Assembly: GCA_046543225.1 (NCBI GenBank)
Contig: JBKGZW010000077.1
Span: 1 to 13,437 of the forward strand
Direction: 5' to 3'
Length of the DNA stretch: 13,437 nt
Origin: SKKL01 sp046543225
GTDB lineage: Bacteria > Actinomycetota > Acidimicrobiia > Acidimicrobiales > SKKL01
The translations under genes were made by a program, and so were the position numbers. The number at the start of each line of letters is the position of its first letter. The stretch's first letter is position 1. Positions 1 through 5,411 of the stretch are shown piece after piece. Below the pieces are notes generated by a model that was not told the origin of the DNA, searched no databases, and saw only the letters and a program-made list of their open reading frames with translations.

Positions 1-47
1 CGGGTGAGGTTGCCGCAGGCTGTGCATCGGTATCTGGTCGTGCTCAC
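1..47 (-). CDS. N-terminus of a zinc-ribbon-like protein (partial, off left edge)
   Basis: Only the first 15 full codons are in the window. Read leftwards from a GTG at 47 they give MSTTRYRCTACGNLT, a short lead followed by Cys-x2-Cys, which looks like the first knuckle of a zinc ribbon. No Shine-Dalgarno sequence precedes the GTG. A TACGCT hexamer (plus-strand 56-61) ends eight bases before it, which fits a leaderless transcript as is common in Actinobacteria. It lies 50 bases downstream of the STAS gene on the same strand, so co-transcription is also possible. Function is unknown, and the second metal-binding half, if present, is outside the window. Confidence 0.5.
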   Translation of the reverse strand, partial: MSTTRYRCTACGNLT

Positions 48-97
48 GTGAGCCGAGCGTACCGTGCGACCTGCGACGAGGCCGCACAGCTCAGGGG

Positions 98-457
98 TCA
101 ACCTCCCGTTGGCGCGTCCCGGATGGAGACGAGTCGGTCGATCCCGCTGATCTGAAGAGTCTTGGCCACCGGAACGGTCGGTGCCTCGATGACCAGCGGC
201 GCCGCCTCGGCATCACCGCCCGCGTCCAGGCGACCGACCAGGCGCACGATGGCGCTGAGGCCGGTCGAGTCCAGGAAGCTCGTGCCCGACAGGTCGATCA
301 CCACTGGGCCGCCCGAGTCGATGGCTTCGAGCACCCGCTGCTCGAACTGCTCGGCGGTCGCGATGTCGATCTCGCCCCGCACGACGACCCGAGCCCCCGA
401 CGGTTCGCGATGGACCGCCGCCTCGAAGCTCGGGCGGGTGTCCCGGTGCTTGTTCAT
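98..457 (-). CDS. STAS-domain anti-sigma factor antagonist (RsbV/SpoIIAA-like)
   Basis: A 119-residue protein made almost entirely of one STAS domain. Proteins of this family bind an anti-sigma-factor serine kinase and so release a sigma factor; the kinase switches them off by phosphorylating a conserved serine. That serine is visible in the motif D63-S64-T65-G66-L (candidate phosphosite S64), preceded by the usual hydrophobic strand VVIDLSG and followed by an amphipathic helix. The frame stays open to 619, but I chose the ATG at 457 because GGGAAGG lies just upstream and the homologous domain begins soon after. No partner kinase (RsbW-like) or sigma factor lies in the window, so it acts with partners encoded elsewhere. 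It is transcribed divergently from the nuclease gene at 604. Confidence 0.87.
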   Translation of the reverse strand: MNKHRDTRPSFEAAVHREPSGARVVVRGEIDIATAEQFEQRVLEAIDSGGPVVIDLSGTSFLDSTGLSAIVRLVGRLDAGGDAEAAPLVIEAPTVPVAKTLQISGIDRLVSIRDAPTGG

Positions 458-568
458 GACGCCGCCTTCCCGTCGTGGCACAGGGTTGAGGCTCCGAACG
501 ATGCGGTACGCCTCGATCCACCCACCTGGCAAGTCTCGCCCGACAGGGACGCGGCTGCAACCCGGAAC

Positions 569-604
569 TTGCAGACGAACGCGTGTTCGACTACACCGGG
601 ATGA
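569..604 (+). promoter_or_regulatory. SOS-regulated promoter with leaderless start for the exonuclease/GIY-YIG gene
   Basis: TTGCAG (569-574) and TACACC (592-597) are separated by exactly 17 bases and fit -35 and -10 elements. The expected start point, about seven bases after the -10, falls on the second of two tandem ATGs (601, 604), so the mRNA is probably leaderless. The spacer holds the LexA box listed separately. Promoter function is inferred from sequence only. Confidence 0.6.
576..589. promoter_or_regulatory. LexA binding site (SOS box)
   Basis: CGAAC-GCGT-GTTCG is a perfect inverted repeat matching the Gram-positive/actinobacterial LexA consensus CGAAC-N4-GTTCG. It lies inside the 17-base spacer of the putative promoter at 569-597, where bound repressor would block RNA polymerase. 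The gene it would control encodes a UvrC/Cho-like repair nuclease, and E. coli cho is a known SOS gene, so site and target agree. Confidence 0.8.
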
Positions 605-2301
605 TGGCCCGCCCGACACCGGCCCGGAACATCCAGCGCTCCTTCGACGATCTCGGCCAGCCCCTGCACGAGGTCACCTTCTGTGTGATCGACCTCGAGA
701 CGACCGGTGGTTCACCGAGCACCTGTGGCATCACCGAGATCGGGGCGGTGAAACTGCGCGGTGGCGAGTGCGTCGGCACCTTCCAGACCCTGGTGAACCC
801 CGGGATGGCCGTTCCCCCCGAGATCACGGTGCTGACCGGCATCACCACCGCCATGGTCGTCCCGGCCCCGCGCATCGAGGCGGTGCTGCCCGCGCTGCTC
901 GAGTTCATCGGCGATGCGGTGCTGGTCGGGCACAACGTGCGATTCGACACCGGGTTCCTCGATGCCGCGCTCACCCGATCCGGGCGCGCTCGGCTGGCGA
1001 ACCGGCGGGTCGACACCGTGGCGCTCGCCCGCCGGCTCCTGCGCGACGAGGTCCCGAACTGTCGCCTCGGCACCCTCGCCGAGCGCTTGCGGCTCCCCCA
1101 TCGCCCGAGCCATCGGGCGCTCGACGATGCCTTGGCCACCGGCGACCTGTTGCATCTGCTGATCGAGCGCGTGGGGCGGCTCGGGGTGACCGGCCTCGAC
1201 GACCTGTTGTCCCTCCCCAAGCTGGCCGGCCACCCACAGGTGGCCAAGCTCGCCCTCACCGACTCGCTCCCCCGCGCTCCGGGCGTCTATCTCTTTCGCG
1301 ACGTCAACGGGCAGGTCCTCTATGTCGGCAAAGCATCCAACCTGCGCCAGCGGGTGCGCTCGTACTTCTCCGGCGATCATCGGCGCAAGGTGCCCCAGAT
1401 GCTTCGTGAGACCCACCGCATCGACCACCGACGCTGTGTCAACGACCTCGAGGCAGCGGTGTCGGAGATCCGCCTCATCCAGGTGCACCAGCCCCGCTTC
1501 AACTCCCAGCTCAAGCGGTGGAAGCGCTACACCTACCTCAAGCTCACCACCGAACGCTTCCCCCGCCTGTCCATCACCAAGCAGGTCCGCGACGACGCCG
1601 CGATCTACCTCGGGCCGCTCAGCTCGACAGCGGCGGCCCGCCAGGTGGCCGAGGCCATCGAGACGGCGGTTCCCATCCGCCGCTGCACCGCACGACCCGG
1701 AGCCAACCCGCGCTCGGCCCCGTGCGCCGCGGCGCAGCTCGGCGTCGCCACCTGTCCCTGCGCCGGCGCGGTCACCGAGTCCGAGTACGCGCCACTGGTC
1801 GATCGCGTGGTCGCGGGCATCACCTCCGAACCGGCGCTGCTGCTGGAGCCGCTCGCGACCAAGATGCACGAGCTGGCTCGGGCCGAGCGCTACGAGGAGG
1901 CTGCCGACATGCGCGACCGTGCCGCCGCCTTGGCCAGCGCCCTCGAGCGACGACGCAGCGTCGAGCGTCTCCGCTCCACCGGGCACCTGCTGATCGAGCT
2001 GGCCGACGGGGGCGTGGCCCTTCGCGACGGGCACTTCCTCGCAGCGTGGAGCGGCCCACCACCTCCAGACCCGCTACCCGGGTTGGAGCCAGCGCTGCCC
2101 CCGGCCCAGCTCGATGGTCCTCGGACGGTTCCAGGGCGCGACGAGATCGACGAGCTGCTGGCGGTCGCACGCTGGCTCGATGCCAACACAGCGCGGATCC
2201 GCATCGTCGGCGGCGACCTCACCGTCACCGAGCTGCCCGAACCGCTCCCCCGGTTCCGACCCACCGGCACCACACTCTCGGCGACCTCCCGCCACCACTA
2301 G
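604..2301 (+). CDS. DEDDh exonuclease fused to UvrC/Cho-like GIY-YIG endonuclease
   Basis: A protein of 565 residues with two nuclease domains, probably acting in DNA repair. Residues about 24-190 are a DnaQ-like 3'-5' exonuclease with all catalytic motifs: D30-x-E32, D115 in GHNVRFD, and H170-x4-D175. Residues about 224-300 are a GIY-YIG domain like the N-terminus of UvrC: GVY with Y229, YVGKA with Y240, and the catalytic Glu E288 in SEIRLI. A UvrC-like region with four cysteines (RRC...PC...TCPC) follows, then a UVR motif around 415-450 that in UvrC contacts UvrB. The RNase H and helix-hairpin-helix parts of UvrC are absent, as in E. coli Cho. Tandem ATGs occur at 601 and 604. An in-frame GTG at 583 lies inside the LexA box, so I reject it as start. 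The stop interlocks with that of trpD. Confidence 0.9.
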   Translation: MARPTPARNIQRSFDDLGQPLHEVTFCVIDLETTGGSPSTCGITEIGAVKLRGGECVGTFQTLVNPGMAVPPEITVLTGITTAMVVPAPRIEAVLPALLEFIGDAVLVGHNVRFDTGFLDAALTRSGRARLANRRVDTVALARRLLRDEVPNCRLGTLAERLRLPHRPSHRALDDALATGDLLHLLIERVGRLGVTGLDDLLSLPKLAGHPQVAKLALTDSLPRAPGVYLFRDVNGQVLYVGKASNLRQRVRSYFSGDHRRKVPQMLRETHRIDHRRCVNDLEAAVSEIRLIQVHQPRFNSQLKRWKRYTYLKLTTERFPRLSITKQVRDDAAIYLGPLSSTAAARQVAEAIETAVPIRRCTARPGANPRSAPCAAAQLGVATCPCAGAVTESEYAPLVDRVVAGITSEPALLLEPLATKMHELARAERYEEAADMRDRAAALASALERRRSVERLRSTGHLLIELADGGVALRDGHFLAAWSGPPPPDPLPGLEPALPPAQLDGPRTVPGRDEIDELLAVARWLDANTARIRIVGGDLTVTELPEPLPRFRPTGTTLSATSRHH

Positions 2302-3353
2302 ACAGCGGCGGCGCCCGACACCTTCACCACCCGTTCGAGGGTGGCCGCAGCGCGACCGTCGTCGATCGCGGCCGCGGCTGCGTCGACCCCGGCGGCGATG
2401 TCGTCGACCGCTCCGCCGACCCACAGGCCCGCGGCAGCGTTGAGCACGACGATGTCGCGTACCGGGCCGGGTTCGCCGGCCAGCATCCTGCGCGCCAGCT
2501 CAGCGTTGGCGGCGGGATCGCCGCCGCGCAGCTCCTCGGCTGGCCTGACCGCGAGGCCGACCGTCGCCGGATACAGGTCCCACACCCGAACGTCGCCGTC
2601 GCGGACCTCGTGGATGGTGGTCGGCCCGGTGAGCGTGATCTCGTCGAGGCCGTCGGAACCGTGCACCACCAGCGCACGCTCAGCTCCACGAGCGGCCAGC
2701 ACCCCCGCCACGAGGTCGATGACCCGGTGGTCGCCGACCCCGATCACCTGGCGGGTGATGCCGCCGGGGTGTGACAGCGGGCCGAGGAGGTTGAACACCG
2801 TGGGGATGCCGAGCTCGGCGCGCACCGGTCCGGCGAAGCGCATGGCTGGATGGAACGCCCGGGCGAAGGCGAACCCGACGCCCGCGTCGCGGACGCACTG
2901 GGCCACCGCTGCCCCGTCGAGCTCGATGGCGATGCCCAGTTCGTCGAGGAGGTCGAACGAACCCGATGTGGAGGAGGCCTTGCGGTTGCCGTGCTTGCAG
3001 ACCGGGACACCGGCGGCCGATGTGACGATCGCCGCCATCGTCGACACGTTGAGGGCGTGGATGCGCCGGGTCGGCGAACCCCCGGTGCCGACGATGTCGA
3101 CCGCACCGGGCGGGAGATCGAGCGGCTCGGAGGCGTCGAGCATCGCGTCCACCATGCCGCTGACCTCCTCGACCGTCTCGCCCTTGAGACGCAATGCCAC
3201 GATGAACGCCGCGATGCGGGCATCGCTGGCGTTTCCGGCGAGGATCTCCCGCAGGGTTGCGTGGGCCTGGTCGGCGGTGAGGTGGGTCCCGGTGGACAGC
3301 GGCCCCAGCACCGCTGGCCAGCCGCCGAGCTCCTCGAGGGTCGGACGGCTCAT
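2298..3353 (-). CDS. trpD: Anthranilate phosphoribosyltransferase
   Basis: Transfers phosphoribose from PRPP to anthranilate, the second step of the tryptophan branch. The product has 351 residues, normal for TrpD. Visible family motifs are VGTGG (88-92), NVST (102-105), KHGNRKASS (120-128), SGSFDLLDELG, VFNLLGPLSHPGG and HGSDGLDEITLTGPT. The position normally held by Asp in the PRPP loop GTGGD is Ser93 here. The ATG at 3353 is chosen because AAGGG lies eight bases upstream and homology starts there; the frame is open further upstream but overlaps whiB. No other trp gene is nearby. The gene starts 19 bases after the whiB stop, so the two are probably co-transcribed. Its stop overlaps that of the convergent nuclease gene. 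Confidence 0.95.
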   Translation of the reverse strand: MSRPTLEELGGWPAVLGPLSTGTHLTADQAHATLREILAGNASDARIAAFIVALRLKGETVEEVSGMVDAMLDASEPLDLPPGAVDIVGTGGSPTRRIHALNVSTMAAIVTSAAGVPVCKHGNRKASSTSGSFDLLDELGIAIELDGAAVAQCVRDAGVGFAFARAFHPAMRFAGPVRAELGIPTVFNLLGPLSHPGGITRQVIGVGDHRVIDLVAGVLAARGAERALVVHGSDGLDEITLTGPTTIHEVRDGDVRVWDLYPATVGLAVRPAEELRGGDPAANAELARRMLAGEPGPVRDIVVLNAAAGLWVGGAVDDIAAGVDAAAAAIDDGRAAATLERVVKVSGAAAV

Positions 3354-3372
3354 GTCGTCACCCTTGCGGGGG

Positions 3373-3609
3373 TCAGGCGGTGCGGCGGCGCTGCCGGATG
3401 ATGCGACGACGTTCCTTCTCGGTGGCACCGCCCCAGACGCCGTCGCGTTCGCGTCGACTGAGCGCGTGTTCGAGGCAGGCCTGGCGGACCGGACACACCG
3501 CGCACACCGCCTTGGCCGGATCGGCATCGGCTTCTTCGTCGATCGCCGGGTAGAAGATGTTCGGATCGAGTCCTCGGCATGCGGCCTGCTGCCGCCAGGA
3601 CTGGCTCAT
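3373..3609 (-). CDS. WhiB-family transcriptional regulator
   Basis: A 78-residue Wbl protein, a class specific to Actinobacteria and their phages that binds a [4Fe-4S] cluster and usually acts with the primary sigma factor. The four cluster cysteines are present as C11-x24-C36-x2-C39-x5-C45, followed by the glycine turn GVWGG (57-61) and a basic tail (RRRIIRQRRR) expected to touch DNA. The start is uncertain. ATG 3609 gives the typical short N-terminus SWRQQAACRG, while ATG 3663 would add 18 residues; neither has a good ribosome site. Which Wbl subgroup it belongs to (WhiB1, WhiB2 and so on) I cannot say by eye. It is followed directly by trpD. Confidence 0.92.
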   Translation of the reverse strand: MSQSWRQQAACRGLDPNIFYPAIDEEADADPAKAVCAVCPVRQACLEHALSRRERDGVWGGATEKERRRIIRQRRRTA

Positions 3610-3688
3610 GATGGACAACTCGATGGGTTGGGAACGGATCGGGCCGCCAGTGGTCCGGTCCATCGGGACAGATGGCGGCGGAACGGCG

Positions 3689-3718
3689 AGTATGGCCCCG
3701 CAGGCACGGGGCTGTCCA
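3689..3718 (-). promoter_or_regulatory. Putative whiB promoter with a palindromic spacer
   Basis: On the minus strand TGGACA (3713-3718) and CATACT (3689-3694) are 18 bases apart. The spacer is exactly an inverted repeat, GCCCCG-TGCCTG-CGGGGC (3695-3712). This could be an operator within the promoter, or a hairpin ending the upstream IspD-like gene, whose stop is 23 bases before it. No T-run follows the repeat. The -10 match is only moderate. Confidence 0.4.
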
Positions 3719-3735
3719 GATCAATGCATCCACGC

Positions 3736-4029
3736 TCACCACCGCCCTATCCGGTTGATCTCACCCGATTCCAGTGCCTGTCGTCGCACTGCTGCCGGGC
3801 GGCCGAGGTGCGCCAGCGTCGAGCGGTCGAGGGTCTGTTCCACCCGGCCGTCGTCGTCGATGACCTTGTGGGCGTCCACGACCGAGGCGAACGGTCCGAT
3901 CGCGTCCAGTTCGGGGGCCGCCTGGAGGCGAGCGACGAGCGATTCCATGGCCTCGTGGGTGAGCTGTCCGGGGTCGTCATCGGACAACACGATGACGATC
4001 GTGGGGTCGTGACTGGGTTGTTGCCTCAC
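3736..4029 (-). CDS. Truncated IspD-like protein (C-terminal half only)
   Basis: A 97-residue product resembling the second half of IspD cytidylyltransferases. IVIVLSDDDP aligns with the VLVHDAARP strand, VVDAHKVIDDDG with the dimer arm (VRDTMKR in E. coli), and QTLDRSTL with TVDRNGL, which carries E. coli Arg157 (R69 here). The CTP-binding N-terminal half (GGSGTR loop and its Lys) is absent, and the conserved TPQ motif is replaced by GRPAA. It is thus unlikely to be a catalyst alone. I chose GTG 4029 because GGGAG lies eight bases upstream; GTG 4032 and ATG 4065 are alternatives. It is divergent from a full-length IspD-family gene at 4064. It could be a decayed paralogue or a binding partner; the intact frame and good ribosome site argue for a real protein. 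Confidence 0.6.
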   Translation of the reverse strand: MRQQPSHDPTIVIVLSDDDPGQLTHEAMESLVARLQAAPELDAIGPFASVVDAHKVIDDDGRVEQTLDRSTLAHLGRPAAVRRQALESGEINRIGRW

Positions 4030-4051
4030 CACCAGAGCTCCCGTCGCCAGG

Positions 4052-4057
4052 TACGGT
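4052..4057 (+). promoter_or_regulatory. Possible -10 element for leaderless ispD-like transcript
   Basis: TACGGT matches TANNNT and ends six bases before the ATG at 4064, so transcription would start at or near the A of the start codon. No clear Shine-Dalgarno or -35 element is seen. Weak evidence. Confidence 0.3.
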
Positions 4058-4063
4058 GCGGGC

Positions 4064-4816
4064 ATGGGTGCCGAGGGGTCACGGGTCGCTGCGGTGCTGT
4101 TGGCCGGCGGATCGGGAACGCGGTTGAGCGCCGACGCCCGGGCCGGTCGGCCGCGCTCCAACAAGGTCTATCTGACGATCGGGGGGCGTGCGCTGCTCGC
4201 ATGGTCGCTACTGACCCTAGACGCCCACCCTGACGTCGTCTCGATCGTCGTCGCCGTGCGCGCCGGCGATGAAGCCGCCTTCGGTGAGGTGCGGCGTCAG
4301 CTCGACCTCGGCACCACCGTCCACACCGTGACCGGCGGAGCCAGCCGAGCCGCCAGCGAACAGGCAGCGTTCGAACTGCTGCGACCGACGGTGGAGGTGG
4401 GCGGCCTCGACGTGGTGGTGGTGCACGACGGGGCCCGCCCGTTCGCCTCGTTCGCACTGGTCGACCGGGTGATCGCTGCCGCAGTCGACCACGGTGCGGC
4501 GATCCCTGGCCTCGAGCCGGCGCGACCGGTGTACCAGGTGGCCGGCGACGGGGCGACGGCGCAACGTCTCGACCCCGCGACGCTCCGCCGGGTGCAGACC
4601 CCGCAGGCCTTCGCCGCGGGGCCGTTGCTGGCGGCCTACCGCGATGCGACCGACGAGGGCTTCGACGGCGTCGACACCGCGGAGGTGGTCGCCCGATTCG
4701 CCGGTCTGTCGGCACGGGTCGTCCCCGGCGAATCCGACAACATCAAGCTCACCACCGCCGGCGACGTGGAGCTGGCGGAACAGATCGCGGCGACGATCAG
4801 TCGCGAAGGTCGCTGA
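4064..4816 (+). CDS. ispD: IspD/TarI-family cytidylyltransferase, divergent (possible MEP cytidylyltransferase)
   Basis: A 250-residue nucleotidyltransferase of the IspD family; IspD joins CTP to methylerythritol phosphate in the non-mevalonate isoprenoid pathway. Present are the nucleotide loop VLLAGGSGTR (11-20), K34 (E. coli K27), GGASRAAS (91-98), HDGARP with D122 and R125, QTPQAF (178-183) and NIKLT with K228 (E. coli K213). Two residues that bind methylerythritol phosphate in E. coli look changed: T140 aligns with V156 (PARPVYQ) and R157 with P171 (LDPATL). The usual TDDAS stretch is also altered (DGVDTAEV). No ispF is adjacent. It may therefore use another polyol phosphate, or depend on the divergent IspD-like fragment. 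ATG 4064 is the only sensible start. The 3' end overlaps the convergent DUF3501 gene by 20 bases. Confidence 0.75.
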   Translation: MGAEGSRVAAVLLAGGSGTRLSADARAGRPRSNKVYLTIGGRALLAWSLLTLDAHPDVVSIVVAVRAGDEAAFGEVRRQLDLGTTVHTVTGGASRAASEQAAFELLRPTVEVGGLDVVVVHDGARPFASFALVDRVIAAAVDHGAAIPGLEPARPVYQVAGDGATAQRLDPATLRRVQTPQAFAAGPLLAAYRDATDEGFDGVDTAEVVARFAGLSARVVPGESDNIKLTTAGDVELAEQIAATISREGR

Positions 4817-5411
4817 GCAGCTCGTCCACGGTCTCGGGGGCGAGCGGGGTCGAGTGCTGGTAGTGATCGTGGTCGATCACCACCGAGACCGGCCCGGTTG
4901 CGAACCGCTCGATCTGGTCGGGAGTGAGCTGGAACCAGATGTAGTGGACCGAGGCGGTGGTCTCCTCGCGGGTGAGCTGAGCCTCGTGGGACGCTTCGGG
5001 GATGCAGCTCACCTCGACGGCGTCGTCTCCCTCGCCGATGCGCAGCTTCACGGCCCGCTCGATCCCCACCAGCTTGGGGAGCCACTCGCGCAGCTGCTCC
5101 TCCTCGGTCAGCTCCAGGAACAGGGTGGCGCACAGCATGCCGGGGTCGGGGACGAGCGGGTTGTAGACCTTGAGCTCGCCCTCGATGGCCTCGTCGCTGA
5201 TGAGCTTCTCGACCCTGGCCATCTCCTGGATCTGGAAGCGGATGGTGTCGCGGTTCTCGAACAACAGGGTGACCACGGGTCCGACCGAGACACGCCGCGT
5301 GCGCTTGAGGGCCACGATCTGGCGACGGAACTCGTCGCGCTCACGCTCATAGGCGCGCTGGTCGGCGATGTCGGCAAGGGTGAGCTTGCGGGAACTGGTC
5401 GAGGTGCTCAT
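4797..5411 (-). CDS. DUF3501 family protein
   Basis: A 204-residue soluble protein, which I assign to DUF3501 from its opening (KLTLADIADQRAYERERDEFRR), the FENRDTIRFQIQEM segment and, above all, its position after a CCG/4Fe-4S protein and rubrerythrin. This gene trio recurs in many bacteria. No catalytic motif is evident. It is rich in acidic residues and ends with a strand/His-containing segment (IDHDHYQHS). Function is unknown; association with peroxide defence is inferred from neighbours. A strong AGGAGG lies seven bases before the ATG, which overlaps the upstream stop as ATGA, so translation is coupled. Its last 20 bases overlap the end of the convergent ispD-like gene. Confidence 0.85.
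   Translation of the reverse strand: MSTSTSSRKLTLADIADQRAYERERDEFRRQIVALKRTRRVSVGPVVTLLFENRDTIRFQIQEMARVEKLISDEAIEGELKVYNPLVPDPGMLCATLFLELTEEEQLREWLPKLVGIERAVKLRIGEGDDAVEVSCIPEASHEAQLTREETTASVHYIWFQLTPDQIERFATGPVSVVIDHDHYQHSTPLAPETVDELLSDLRD

Noticed and set aside
583..603. GTG at 583 as start of the nuclease gene
   Set aside because: It lies within the LexA box, has no ribosome site, and the putative promoter puts the RNA start about 20 bases downstream, at or near the ATGs at 601/604.
712..2034. Minus-strand open frame of 440 codons opposite the nuclease gene
   Set aside because: No recognisable domain and shadow-type composition; the plus-strand protein has full catalytic motifs.
3354..3527. 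N-terminal extension of TrpD
   Set aside because: It would overlap whiB in another frame, is not TrpD-like, and ATG 3353 has a good ribosome site.
4063..4066. Head-to-head starts of the two IspD-like genes sharing CATG
   Set aside because: Attractive, but the small gene has a proper GGGAG ribosome site before GTG 4029 and none before ATG 4065, so the starts are probably 35 bases apart.
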